A stretch of 64,000 nt of DNA from Flavobacteriales bacterium (GTDB lineage Bacteria > Bacteroidota > Bacteroidia > NS11-12g > UBA9320): NCBI GenBank assembly GCA_020635355.1, contig JACJZW010000003.1, positions 175,547 to 239,546 of the forward strand. The letters are read 5' to 3'. Within the stretch, counting starts at the first letter, position 1. Each line of letters begins with the position of its first letter. The notes beneath the pieces are model-generated. The model was given only the letters and a program-made list of their open reading frames with translations. It made no database searches and was not told where the DNA came from. Shown here piece by piece: positions 26,030 through 35,895 of the stretch. A program made the position numbers and the translations under genes.

Positions 26030-28885
26030 TTGCCCATTTTGGAGACATCAGACAACATATTTGAACAGGGTGCCATTGAGGTAATTGGTGCCCGTGAACA
26101 CAATCTAAAGGACGTTCACTTGCGCATTCCCAGAGGGAAACTCGTGGTATTTACCGGTTTGAGTGGTAGCGGCAAATCGTCTCTGGCATTTGATACCATT
26201 TTTGCCGAAGGTCAGCGAAGGTACATGGAGACTTTTTCGGCGTATGCCCGTCAGTTTATCGGCGATATGAAGCGGCCGGATGTCGACAAGATTGACGGCT
26301 TGAGCCCGGTGATCTCCATCGAACAGAAAACGGTGAGCAAAAACCCGCGATCAACGGTGGGAACCATTACGGAGATCTACGACTTTCTGCGCCTCTTGTA
26401 TGCCCGTGCGGGTGAGGCTTATAGCTACAAGAGCAACAAGCGCATGACCCGATTCTCCGAAGATGAAATCATCGACCTTATCATCCGGGATTTCAGCGGA
26501 AAGAAGGTTGCCATTCTTGCGCCGGTGGTGAAGGGCCGAAAAGGACATTACCGCGAACTCTTTGAGCAATATCTGAAAAAGGGCTACAGCAAGGTTCGGG
26601 TGGATGGCGAAATGACCCGGATTGAAGCCGGTATGCAACTGGATCGGTACAAGGTTCACGATATTGAATTGGTGATTGATCGGATTGAAGTGGATGCCGA
26701 CAATCGTTTTCGCATCAGCGAATCCGTAAAATCCGCTTTTCTGGCGGGCGATGGGGTTATTATGACGTATGATTACGACACCGATGCCGTTCGCCATTTC
26801 AGCAAATCGTTAATGGACGCCGAAACCGGTTTATCCTACGATGAGCCGCAACCCAACACGTTCTCCTTTAACTCGCCATACGGGGCTTGTCCAACCTGTA
26901 ACGGCCTTGGAACTATTGCTGATATTTCGGATCAATTGGTGATTCCGGATCCCAAAGTCAGCATCAACAAAGGTGGCATCGTGCCGTTAGGGCAGTTCCG
27001 GGAAAATTGGACGTTTACGCAACTGCGGGCCATGGCAAAGAAGCTGAAATTCAGCTTGGCAGATCCCATTGAAAAACTATCAGAAGAAGTACTTCACGCC
27101 ATCCTGCATGGAAGTGAGGAGAAGTTTGAAGTGACGTATAAGTATTCGGGAGGGGGACAGCAAACCTATGAAACATCGTTCAAGGGGGTGATTCCAATGA
27201 TCCTGAATTCGTATCTGCAGAAATCGCAGGATTCGCTCTATCAATGGGCGGAGGAATTTATGACGATGGAGACCTGTGAAACGTGCAACGGTTATCGGTT
27301 GAAGCAGGAGGCACTTCACTTCCTGATCGCGGAGAAACACATCGGTGAATTGGGTGAAATGAACCTGTCGGAATTGGAGAGTTGGCTCAATAACCTGGAT
27401 GATCTACTCACCGATCGGCAAAAAACCATCGCCGGCGAATTGTTGAAGGAAATCCGGAGTCGGGTTGGTTTCCTAACCAACGTCGGGCTGGGTTACCTCA
27501 GTCTGAACAATCCCGCACGAACCTTGTCCGGTGGGGAAGCACAACGCATTCGTTTGGCCACCCAAATTGGATCTCAGCTGGAGGAAGTGCTGTACATTTT
27601 GGACGAACCCAGCATTGGCTTACATCAGCGCGATAACCATCAACTTATTCAGTCGTTAAAAAACCTTCGTGATGTAGGAAACACAGTGGTGGTGGTGGAG
27701 CACGACAAGGATATGATCCTGGAAAGTGATTTTGTGGTGGACATTGGTCCGCGTGCCGGCATCCATGGAGGAAGCATAACGGCAGCAGGGCCGTGGAAAG
27801 ATATCAGCGAAGCCAATACGCTGACATCGGATTATCTCAGTGGTAAAAAGGTGATTGAGGTGCCTTCAGCCCGACGAAAAGGTAACGGGAAAAAGATCAA
27901 CCTCACCGGCTGTTCCGGGAATAATTTGAAGCATGTGTCGGCAGAATTCCCATTGGGGAAATTCATCTGTGTGACCGGTGTTTCGGGCAGCGGAAAGAGT
28001 ACGTTGATCAATGAGACACTTCACCCCATTTTATCGGCCTACATCTATCAATCCAAGAAGCGGCCGCTGAAATACGAGAAGATTACAGGGCTGAAACACA
28101 TCGATAAGGTGATTAAAATTGACCAATCACCCATAGGGCGATCGCCGCGATCCAATCCAGCCACCTACGTTGGTTTCTTTACCGAGATTCGAAACTTATT
28201 CAGTCAGCTTCCTGAAGCCAAAATTCGTGGATATAAGCCCGGACGATTCTCGTTTAACGTGAAGGGCGGTAGGTGCGAAACCTGTAAAGGCGGCGGAAGG
28301 CGCTTGATTGAAATGAATTTCCTACCGGATGTTGAGGTGGAATGTGAAACCTGTTTAGGTAAGCGCTACAATCGGGATACCCTGGAAGTGCGATTTCGAG
28401 GGAAGTCCATCAGTGATGTGTTGGATATGAGTGTGGAGGATGCCGTTCACTTCTTCGAAAGTATTCCATCTATCTACCGAAAGATCAAGGCCCTGGCCGA
28501 TGTAGGTCTGGGGTACATCACACTGGGGCAATCATCAGTCACCATCTCCGGTGGCGAGGCCCAGCGGGTGAAACTGGCCAGTGAACTGTGTAAGATCAGC
28601 ACGGGAAACACCTTTTATATTCTTGACGAACCCACTACCGGGCTTCATTTCGAAGACATCCGGGTACTGCTGGAAGTTCTTCAGGAACTGGTAAATCTGG
28701 GGAATACCGTGTTGGTGATTGAGCATAACCTGGATGTGGTGAAGGTTGCTGATCACATCATTGATTTGGGGCCGGAAGGCGGAAAAGGAGGCGGACAAAT
28801 TCTCGTGACAGGAACCCCTGAGGAACTCATCAAACAGAACGTGGGTCATACCGCGAAGTTCCTGAAGTTGGAATTGGAAAATTGA
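26030..28885 (+). CDS. uvrA: Excinuclease ABC subunit A (UvrA)
   Basis: This is the 951-residue damage-recognition ATPase of nucleotide excision repair. Walker A motifs are GLSGSGKSS at about 43-51 and GVSGSGKST at about 650-658. ABC signatures are LSGGEAQRIRL and ISGGEAQRVKL. Zinc-binding cysteine pairs appear in CPTCNGLG, CETCNGYR, CETCKGGG and CETCLGKRYN. The start is a TTG at 26030 giving MPILETSDNIFEQGAIEVIGAREHN; no ATG exists nearby. A TATTTTTG word at 26017-26024 could be the -7 element, in which case the leader is very short. Length and order are normal for the family. Confidence 0.97.
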   Translation: MPILETSDNIFEQGAIEVIGAREHNLKDVHLRIPRGKLVVFTGLSGSGKSSLAFDTIFAEGQRRYMETFSAYARQFIGDMKRPDVDKIDGLSPVISIEQKTVSKNPRSTVGTITEIYDFLRLLYARAGEAYSYKSNKRMTRFSEDEIIDLIIRDFSGKKVAILAPVVKGRKGHYRELFEQYLKKGYSKVRVDGEMTRIEAGMQLDRYKVHDIELVIDRIEVDADNRFRISESVKSAFLAGDGVIMTYDYDTDAVRHFSKSLMDAETGLSYDEPQPNTFSFNSPYGACPTCNGLGTIADISDQLVIPDPKVSINKGGIVPLGQFRENWTFTQLRAMAKKLKFSLADPIEKLSEEVLHAILHGSEEKFEVTYKYSGGGQQTYETSFKGVIPMILNSYLQKSQDSLYQWAEEFMTMETCETCNGYRLKQEALHFLIAEKHIGELGEMNLSELESWLNNLDDLLTDRQKTIAGELLKEIRSRVGFLTNVGLGYLSLNNPARTLSGGEAQRIRLATQIGSQLEEVLYILDEPSIGLHQRDNHQLIQSLKNLRDVGNTVVVVEHDKDMILESDFVVDIGPRAGIHGGSITAAGPWKDISEANTLTSDYLSGKKVIEVPSARRKGNGKKINLTGCSGNNLKHVSAEFPLGKFICVTGVSGSGKSTLINETLHPILSAYIYQSKKRPLKYEKITGLKHIDKVIKIDQSPIGRSPRSNPATYVGFFTEIRNLFSQLPEAKIRGYKPGRFSFNVKGGRCETCKGGGRRLIEMNFLPDVEVECETCLGKRYNRDTLEVRFRGKSISDVLDMSVEDAVHFFESIPSIYRKIKALADVGLGYITLGQSSVTISGGEAQRVKLASELCKISTGNTFYILDEPTTGLHFEDIRVLLEVLQELVNLGNTVLVIEHNLDVVKVADHIIDLGPEGGKGGGQILVTGTPEELIKQNVGHTAKFLKLELEN

Positions 28886-28915
28886 TTTTCTGAAGATCGG
28901 TTGTATCTTGGGTGA

Positions 28916-29923
28916 ATGAAGATAAAACCCATACTATCCATTCTTTTTCTGGCATTGTTTCCTGTTGCGCTTCTGGCGCAGGATACCACCTTCACGTATT
29001 TTGACAAGGATTGGGACGAAACCGGTTTCGAGGAATACGCGAAATATTATCGGAAGTCTGTAAAGGACGACAGCGTATATCGGGTATTCGATTACTTCAT
29101 GTCCAACGATCAATTACAGATGAGCGGAGCGTACCTCGATTCTGCCCTGGAAGACAAGAAACATGGTCATTTCATGTATTACAACGAAGATGGGGAGGTA
29201 ACTCAGGATGTGAACTATGATGCCGGTAAACTTCATGGCGACTATAAACGCTACACACAGGTTGGAGGTGTCCTTTTGATTGAAACCACCATGGATCAGG
29301 ATTCGATGAACGGAGAAACATGGTATTATCATGAAAATGGTGAATTGTCATCAACCGGGAAGTTTGAAAAAGGAAGTCGGGTTGGTATCTGGAAATATTA
29401 TGATAAGTCAGGGAACTACATTGCCGAAGAGATGTTCGTAACCCACGTGGAAGCCACCTGCGGGTATTTCATCGATTTTGAAAACGACCGTTGGATCCAT
29501 GCCAATTATGAAGATCACGGCAAGAAATTGAAAAATGTTACCTTGGATCGGTTTTATCGAAAAGGGATATATGACGACAAGTTGCGGGAGGTAGTACTCG
29601 TCATTGAAGCGGGATGTGTGAGCGACATTGAAGATGCCGATCAACGAAACCTGGATCTCATTGCATCGCGGATGGCCAATTTAATGGGAGGACGCGCCAA
29701 AAAGGTAACCAATATTCGAGGGATGAGTATGGACCTGAATGATGGGGTGTTGTACACCTATCCTTCGAAGGTTGGAAAGCGAAAGGTTGATGTTTACTTC
29801 TATGCCTTTGCCATTGATGATTCCATCGCTGAAATCTTCCTGCAGTTAGATCGTGAACTGTCACCCACCATAACACGGGAAGCCATCAGAGTGTTGGAAA
29901 ACATGTCTGAATCCATCCAATAG
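28916..29923 (+). CDS. Exported YwqK/MORN-like repeat protein
   Basis: This 335-residue protein has a signal peptide (PILSILFLALFPVALLAQ). Residues about 85-165 contain MORN_2/YwqK-type repeats: YNEDGEVTQDVNYDAGKLHG, MNGETWYYHENGELSSTGKF and GSRVGIWKYYDKSGN. The C-terminal 120 residues (LREVVLVIEAGCVSDIEDAD ... VYFYAFAIDD) are of unknown fold. YwqK-like proteins are often annotated as antitoxin-like because of a Bacillus homologue, but secreted Bacteroidetes versions are common and are probably not antitoxins. It lies 30 bases after uvrA on the same strand, perhaps by chance. Confidence 0.72.
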   Translation: MKIKPILSILFLALFPVALLAQDTTFTYFDKDWDETGFEEYAKYYRKSVKDDSVYRVFDYFMSNDQLQMSGAYLDSALEDKKHGHFMYYNEDGEVTQDVNYDAGKLHGDYKRYTQVGGVLLIETTMDQDSMNGETWYYHENGELSSTGKFEKGSRVGIWKYYDKSGNYIAEEMFVTHVEATCGYFIDFENDRWIHANYEDHGKKLKNVTLDRFYRKGIYDDKLREVVLVIEAGCVSDIEDADQRNLDLIASRMANLMGGRAKKVTNIRGMSMDLNDGVLYTYPSKVGKRKVDVYFYAFAIDDSIAEIFLQLDRELSPTITREAIRVLENMSESIQ

Positions 29924-29963
29924 ATCGGCACAGAGAAATCAAAAAACAATCGAACTTCGTGGA

Positions 29964-30749
29964 ATGAAATATCGAAAAGTGGTGAACGGATTTTGGAGTT
30001 GGATGATGATCATTCTGTTCGGGGTGATGGGAGGTATAACCTCGTGCACAACCGATAACGATGTGATTGATAACTCCCTGGATAATAAGTCGTTGGGCGT
30101 TTCGGCGAGCGGTTTGTTAAGCTCCGAGCGATTCAATAAACTCGTTTTGGAGGTGATGTATATGAAGGGGTTTGCGCCGGAACAAAGTACGGTGGATTCG
30201 TTGTTGTCCATGCTCGATAGTCTAATTGACAAACCCAATGGGATTCAATTGATCTGGACCGAGGTGGAATCACCCGGTTTTCGTTCCTACACCTTGAACG
30301 ATATTAAGGTGATGGAGTCCAATAATCGAACGCAATTTTCCTCGGGTTCCACCATCGCCGTGAGCGCCTTTTTTGTGGATGGTGATTATGCCGGTAACAC
30401 GCAAAATGGGGTGGTGCTTGGGTTGGCGTATGCCAACACATCGTTCGTGATGTTTGAAAAAACCATTCACGAAATTACGGATCAGATTCTTGAACCAGAT
30501 CGCGAATTGATGGAGCAAACAGTGATCAATCACGAATTTGGTCATTTACTGGGCTTGGTAAACGTGGGATCACCCATGCAAAAAATGCATCAGGATGAAG
30601 CACATGAAGGTCATTGCAACAATGAAAACTGCCTGATGTATTACACGGCAGAAACCGGCACCATTGCCGATAAATTACTCGGTTTGTCGAAGGCACCTTT
30701 TTTTGATCAGAATTGCCTGAACGACCTCAAGGCAAACGGAGGCAAATAG
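29964..30749 (+). CDS. Metzincin-like zinc metalloprotease lipoprotein
   Basis: This 261-residue protein has a hydrophobic N-terminus and lipobox ITSC (Cys28), so it is probably membrane-anchored. The metal motif HEFGHLLGLVN lies at 190-200 (H190, E191, H194), and a Met-turn-like CLMYY at 223-227. In metzincins the eleventh position is normally a third His or Asp; here it is Asn200, although His207 and other His residues lie shortly after. Similar motifs occur in Bacteroidetes proteins annotated as membrane metalloproteases. Position 40 bases after the previous gene and 7 before a triple-repeat secreted protein suggests an operon. Confidence 0.75.
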   Translation: MKYRKVVNGFWSWMMIILFGVMGGITSCTTDNDVIDNSLDNKSLGVSASGLLSSERFNKLVLEVMYMKGFAPEQSTVDSLLSMLDSLIDKPNGIQLIWTEVESPGFRSYTLNDIKVMESNNRTQFSSGSTIAVSAFFVDGDYAGNTQNGVVLGLAYANTSFVMFEKTIHEITDQILEPDRELMEQTVINHEFGHLLGLVNVGSPMQKMHQDEAHEGHCNNENCLMYYTAETGTIADKLLGLSKAPFFDQNCLNDLKANGGK

Positions 30750-30756
30750 AAGTGAT

Positions 30757-32283
30757 ATGAAGAAACAACTCATGATGGTTGGTTTAATGGTGATGATCCA
30801 ATCGGGTCTCACCGCACAAACCATTTGGAACAGTTCACCCATCACGTTTAAGAAGGAGAACTACGCCAATTTTAATAAGGCCGAGAATCAGGATCGCATT
30901 ACCGACAAAGTCTGGATTACCCGGCAAAACAGCCTTCCCATCTATAATTATCTGGTGGATGAGCTCTACCTCAGCCCGAAAGGCACACTTTGGGCCTTTG
31001 GAAAAATTTCGGATGGCGTTGAAAACCTGAAATTTGATTTTTGGGTCAATATGATAAACGCATCCCCTCCGGGTATGTTGGATAAGGATATGGTGATGTA
31101 CCTCGTTGAAGAAAACATCTACATCAACATCAAGTTTACCGATTGGACTACAGATGGTCAGGGTGGAGGATTCAGCTACACCCGATCAACCGGAAGCATG
31201 GGGGATTCGCTGTGGACCGGTACCTCCATGACCTTTACAAAATCCGATAGCGCCGATTGGACCTTACCGGCTAATCAGGATCGGATTACGAATAATGTAT
31301 GGATCACCCGTGCAAATCAACGCGGGATATTCAACATCCGTTATGAGCGAGAGTACATCAATACCTCGGGGATTTCCAGTACACGTGTGTCCAGCCCGGC
31401 TGGAACCAAATGGGCGTATGGAACCATTGCCGATGGCGTGGAGAGTCTCACGTTTGTGCCCTGGATCAACATTGTGGATGAATCTCCACCGGATGCTGTG
31501 AGCTCAGACATGGTGCTCTTTTTGGTGGATGACAGCATCTACATCGACATTCACTTTACCTCCTGGACGTCGGGCGGAGAAGGTGGCGGATTTAGCTACG
31601 AGCGATCCACCGGAAATATGTCGCAAACGTTGTGGACCGGCGCAAAAACCACCTTCACTAAAGCCGATTATGCCGATTGGACGGAGGCTACCAGCCAGGA
31701 TCGAATTACGGATAAGGTTTGGATCACGCGGGACGATTCCATGGGCATATTTAATGCTGCAGCCGAAACAGGTTATACGCAATCGTCCACACTACCCACC
31801 GGAACGCGATGGGCATTTGGGAAAACAGGAGATGGCATCCAGAACCTCAACTTTGGTTACTTTTTGGATGTTATTGAGTCAGAACCACCTTCCATCATTG
31901 GCAAGAATATGGTTCTCCATCTGATCAAGGATGATATTTACATCGACATTAAATTCAATTCCTGGACATCTGGTGAAAATGGAGGAGGCGGAGGGTTCTC
32001 TTATACCCGTGCTTCAGCGCCATCAGCCAGTATCCAATCCGTTGGGATGTCACCGGGCTCCATCTTTCCCAACCCGGCATCAGATGATCTTTGGGTAGAA
32101 TGGGAGGAAGGAATGCAACACCTTCAAATCGAAATTTTGGATCAGAACGGACGGTTGCTGAAATCGGAAAAAGTGAATCGGAATGCCTCAATTGATATCC
32201 GGGATTTGTCCAACGGACTGTATCAGGTACGACTTATTTCAGAGACGTCGATTGAAACCGGAAAGTTGTTGATCGTCCGTTAA
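30757..32283 (+). CDS. Secreted triple-repeat protein with T9SS sorting domain
   Basis: This 508-residue protein has a signal peptide (MKKQLMMVGLMVMIQSGLTAQ). Three homologous units of about 135-145 residues follow over about 22-425. Each contains W(N/T)(G/S)..ITF or MTF, (Q)DRIT(D/N)(K/N)VWITR, WA(F/Y)G, DMV(M/L)(Y/F)LV and YI(N/D)I(K/H)F..WT(S/T)...GGGFSY(T/E)R. The type A sorting domain starts SIFPNPASDDLWVEW at about residue 430. I do not recognise the repeat. The start lies 7 bases after the metzincin-like gene, suggesting co-expression and possibly a substrate or partner relation. Confidence 0.82.
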   Translation: MKKQLMMVGLMVMIQSGLTAQTIWNSSPITFKKENYANFNKAENQDRITDKVWITRQNSLPIYNYLVDELYLSPKGTLWAFGKISDGVENLKFDFWVNMINASPPGMLDKDMVMYLVEENIYINIKFTDWTTDGQGGGFSYTRSTGSMGDSLWTGTSMTFTKSDSADWTLPANQDRITNNVWITRANQRGIFNIRYEREYINTSGISSTRVSSPAGTKWAYGTIADGVESLTFVPWINIVDESPPDAVSSDMVLFLVDDSIYIDIHFTSWTSGGEGGGFSYERSTGNMSQTLWTGAKTTFTKADYADWTEATSQDRITDKVWITRDDSMGIFNAAAETGYTQSSTLPTGTRWAFGKTGDGIQNLNFGYFLDVIESEPPSIIGKNMVLHLIKDDIYIDIKFNSWTSGENGGGGGFSYTRASAPSASIQSVGMSPGSIFPNPASDDLWVEWEEGMQHLQIEILDQNGRLLKSEKVNRNASIDIRDLSNGLYQVRLISETSIETGKLLIVR

Positions 32284-32318
32284 GTCCGGCTGGCAATATC
32301 GAACATCCGCTATCCGAC

Positions 32319-35300
32319 TTATTCCGTCTTCACCAACACGGCGGTCAACAAGTGATCGGCATTCTGCCATTCCAAAATATATACGCCGCTGGTATAGTGA
32401 AATGGTATGGAGGATGGAGATTGATTAAAGAACTGCTCACTAACCACCTCACCGGTACTTGTTCGAATGCGGAGCGTCCCAGCTTGGAGGGTCGGAATCC
32501 GTAGGTGTACCTGGTCACCGGTTATCGGGTTGGGGTAGGCCGTGAAACGGGATTGGTAAATGGTGGCAATTCCAATGAATTCGAAAACAAAGGTATCGCG
32601 CTCGCTGACGCAACCGGAATCCGATGTCACCTCCACATAGTAAGTGCCCGATTGCATTGGCTCATAGAGTTGGTTGGTAGCACCGTCAATTGCCCCATTA
32701 TCCGTATACCACTGGTTCCCTTTTATGGCCGATGACTTCAATTCCTTCTTGATTTGGATAATCGTGGGTTTGGTAGGATTCGGGTTTACGGTAATGTGCT
32801 GTTCCATGGAATCGGCACAGCCAGCTTCGTTTTCAAATCGATATCGAATGGTGTGTTGACCTTTACCTGAAACCGACGGGTGGAAGGTGCTATCCACCAA
32901 TCCATCCACTTTGAATACGCCATTCATCGGAGTACCACCTGTTAGAATAAAGGCATCATCCCGTTCGCATACGGAGCTAAACGGGGCAAGATTGACGGTA
33001 GGTTTGTTCCGCACAACCACTTCTAAACTGTCGGCGGCGGGACAGCCATTGCTGCCCGTAATTGCATACTTGACCCAATGATTTCCCTCACCGGCACTTG
33101 GAGGTGAAAACAATCCGGCAATAATGCCTTTGCCTGTGAGCTTCCCACCGGAAGGGTAGGTCTTGATCAGAACGGCATTGTCGGTTGAGCAATGTTTTAC
33201 AGGGAGGTCTAACGAAACGCTATCGGCTTTGAGCACCGTTAATTCGAAGGCGGTAGCACTGACACACTGTTTGGCGTTGATGTACGTATGGGTTAATTGA
33301 TGGGAGCCGGAACCGGCATCAAATGGGTGGAAATGGCTTGCCGTAACGGTTGGCCCGGTAAAATATCCGGTTCCACCGGTGGGGTTGGTGATCACCTGAG
33401 TGAGGTCAAATGAGTCTTTAAGCGGACAAAGCGGACTGGGAATGGATGGCGTTATGGTGGTGGTGTCCCATACCATGGCCTGTCCAAACGCCCGATTTAC
33501 ACAACCATTGGAACCGGTGACTTTATAGGTGATTTTATAACTGCCACCCTTCAGTCCGGTTGGATGGAAGTATCCTTGCTGGCTAACGCCGATTCCGCTA
33601 AATGAACCTCCGGATGGATTCCCTGCCTGTAGTTGCACGGAATCTTCGTTTTGGCACAGGTTGATGGTTTGAGACCAGGATACCGAGCCATTCTGTTTGA
33701 TGGTCACCGTTTGTGTATCTGATGTCGTGCAATTCAATGCATTGGTAAATTGATAGATTATAGTGTGCGTTCCCACGCCGGCAGCTTTGGGGAATAAACT
33801 GTCGCCGGCAACCCCCTTACCGGTATAGGTTCCGGGAGTGGGAAATCCTTTTAGTTGAATGGGATCATCCTCCGTACAGATGTCGGCTATGACCGGAAAG
33901 GTACACGGAGTGGCTGTTTTGATCAGGACGGAATCGAGGATGTTGTTAGAGCAACCGTTTCCATCGGTATAGCTGTACGTAAGCGGATAGTAGCCGTTTT
34001 TAAACTGAGCACTATCCAGTCGTAACTGGTTGCTGTAGACGTATTTGCCGGTGTAATCTCCACCCTTTGGTGTGTAGAGATCCAGGTCAATAAACGTGAG
34101 GTTGTCACAAGCCTCAAAAGATCCAACCTTATTGAATTTCGGCAAGCTATAAACGGTCATGGTTTGATCGGCTTTGCCGGTGCAATTATTCGTGTCGGTA
34201 TAGCTGTAGGTTAGGGTATAATTTCCGCCCCCTACGGCCGATGGTGAAAAATCGCTTTGATTGAAGACGCCTTGTCCGGAATAAATCCCTCCGGAAGGTG
34301 ATCCTCCGGATAGGTGGATTGAGTCGATGTCTTCACACACTCCGGTTAAGCTGGAGAAGGTTACCGTTGGCCCGGCCAAACCAATGATGAGCATGGTGTC
34401 ACTGGCATATGAACAGGATGTGTTGTTTCGGGTGAGTTTTACGGAATAGTACCCAACACTGTCTACCGACAATGATTTGGAGGTTGCCCCCGAAATGGCA
34501 TGGCCATCAATGTACCACTGGTAGCTAAACGAATCGCTTCCTGATGCGGTGAGGATTACCGGGTCGTTGCCACAAAACCATCGTTTACCGTTGGAAGTGG
34601 TCACGATTTTAGTGGAATCCGTTTCATAAAATACCGGGACGAATTCCTTGACTGCGGCATTGTGAATCACTAATGAATCACCACCGTCATAGAGAACAGA
34701 AGCCGTGTAATCCCACTCACCTTGATAGCCCGTTTGTTTTTCCAACAAATCGATGGCGCATTCCCGTACACCCTGGGCTGTGCTCCACGAGCCGTAATCG
34801 TACCGGATGTCAAAGGTTGGATTGGCCGGATCCTGAGCATAGACGCCGAAATAATGGGTGGTATCCGGCTTTCCACTAACACCACTAGCCACACCTTGTT
34901 CTGTGGCCTGATAGTTCACAAAAACGTGAACGGTTTTGGGGGTGGAAGAAGCTGAAATAGATTGAACATTCAGGACGTCGCCATAGCTTGATGAGATAGA
35001 AAGATCGTCCCCGGAATAGGTATAAACGCTGTAATCACCGATGGCAGCACCGGATGTTACCCAGGTTGGGGTGTTGGCCAAACCGTTTTTGGTTGCGTTT
35101 CCGGTTTCGTCTTTGGCACTGGTGCCTGTTCCCTCATCCAGTTTCCAATATCCGGCTAGATTATTGAAATTGGGGTGCGACTTCGTTACCTTTCGGCACA
35201 TATAATCCTGGATGGCTTTCTCTTCCAGGTCAATGCTCCAGACCCGAACTTCATCGATTTTACCATCAAAATATCGACCGCCATTGTAAGCCAAATCCCC

Positions 35301-35771
35301 AATTCGAGGATTCAGTCCGCTTGAAGGGGTGATGGAGCCCGAGTAAAGCTGAGTGCCAACCCGTTGACCGTTAATGTATACCGAAATGGTGTCGCCATCA
35401 AAGGTGCCTGCAACATGGTACCACTTTCCGGTGCTCATCAATGCAGGTGATATGGCTTCTATCCAGGATCCGGATGAGTTACAAATGTTGAAGGAAAGTT
35501 TGCCATTGTCGCCACACCGCAACACATAACCCTGATTACCACTGCCCCATCCGTGTTTACAAAAGATGGAATTGGACCAGCTGTTTGATCCATAGCTATC
35601 GGCATTAATCCATGCTTCCACGGTGAGTGTGGAGTCGGAGTTCAAGGCACTGTTATCCGAGACCACCACATATTGACCGGAACCGTTGAAGTCTATGGCG
35701 GTGTAGGCACCGGTTTGGGCCAGGATGGTGGAGCAGATAAACAGAGACAGGGCGAACAAACGAAAGCGCAT
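32319..35771 (-). CDS. Giant secreted LamG/Ig-like protein with T9SS sorting domain
   Basis: This 1150-residue protein has a signal peptide (MRFRLFALSLFICSTILAQ), then a LamG/concanavalin-like domain at about 25-195 (YTAIDFNGSGQYVVVSD, DSTLTVEAWINADS, GTFDGDTISVYINGQRVG, GKIDEVRVW). Residues about 230-1070 hold many beta-sandwich repeats of about 75 residues with paired Cys, carrying the phrases GGxY(S/T)GxGV and YxYTDxNxC. The type A sorting domain starts FTAYPNPITGDQVHL and ends LLTAVLVKTE. The likely role is surface adhesion or glycan binding. Short opposite-strand frames are shadows. Confidence 0.86.
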   Translation of the reverse strand: MRFRLFALSLFICSTILAQTGAYTAIDFNGSGQYVVVSDNSALNSDSTLTVEAWINADSYGSNSWSNSIFCKHGWGSGNQGYVLRCGDNGKLSFNICNSSGSWIEAISPALMSTGKWYHVAGTFDGDTISVYINGQRVGTQLYSGSITPSSGLNPRIGDLAYNGGRYFDGKIDEVRVWSIDLEEKAIQDYMCRKVTKSHPNFNNLAGYWKLDEGTGTSAKDETGNATKNGLANTPTWVTSGAAIGDYSVYTYSGDDLSISSSYGDVLNVQSISASSTPKTVHVFVNYQATEQGVASGVSGKPDTTHYFGVYAQDPANPTFDIRYDYGSWSTAQGVRECAIDLLEKQTGYQGEWDYTASVLYDGGDSLVIHNAAVKEFVPVFYETDSTKIVTTSNGKRWFCGNDPVILTASGSDSFSYQWYIDGHAISGATSKSLSVDSVGYYSVKLTRNNTSCSYASDTMLIIGLAGPTVTFSSLTGVCEDIDSIHLSGGSPSGGIYSGQGVFNQSDFSPSAVGGGNYTLTYSYTDTNNCTGKADQTMTVYSLPKFNKVGSFEACDNLTFIDLDLYTPKGGDYTGKYVYSNQLRLDSAQFKNGYYPLTYSYTDGNGCSNNILDSVLIKTATPCTFPVIADICTEDDPIQLKGFPTPGTYTGKGVAGDSLFPKAAGVGTHTIIYQFTNALNCTTSDTQTVTIKQNGSVSWSQTINLCQNEDSVQLQAGNPSGGSFSGIGVSQQGYFHPTGLKGGSYKITYKVTGSNGCVNRAFGQAMVWDTTTITPSIPSPLCPLKDSFDLTQVITNPTGGTGYFTGPTVTASHFHPFDAGSGSHQLTHTYINAKQCVSATAFELTVLKADSVSLDLPVKHCSTDNAVLIKTYPSGGKLTGKGIIAGLFSPPSAGEGNHWVKYAITGSNGCPAADSLEVVVRNKPTVNLAPFSSVCERDDAFILTGGTPMNGVFKVDGLVDSTFHPSVSGKGQHTIRYRFENEAGCADSMEQHITVNPNPTKPTIIQIKKELKSSAIKGNQWYTDNGAIDGATNQLYEPMQSGTYYVEVTSDSGCVSERDTFVFEFIGIATIYQSRFTAYPNPITGDQVHLRIPTLQAGTLRIRTSTGEVVSEQFFNQSPSSIPFHYTSGVYILEWQNADHLLTAVLVKTE

Positions 35772-35895
35772 AGCAAAATCAATTGGAAATCAACAACCAA
35801 GTTAGATAAAGCCGTTGAAATTGAAAATGAAGATGGAGGAATATGACGAATTCCATCCCAACCGAATTTCTGTGATCAACTTTTAGCACCTTTGT

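Noticed and set aside
28916..29923. Toxin-antitoxin system based on the YwqK-like repeats
   Set aside because: The protein has a signal peptide and no toxin gene is adjacent; the antitoxin label comes from a distant homologue only.
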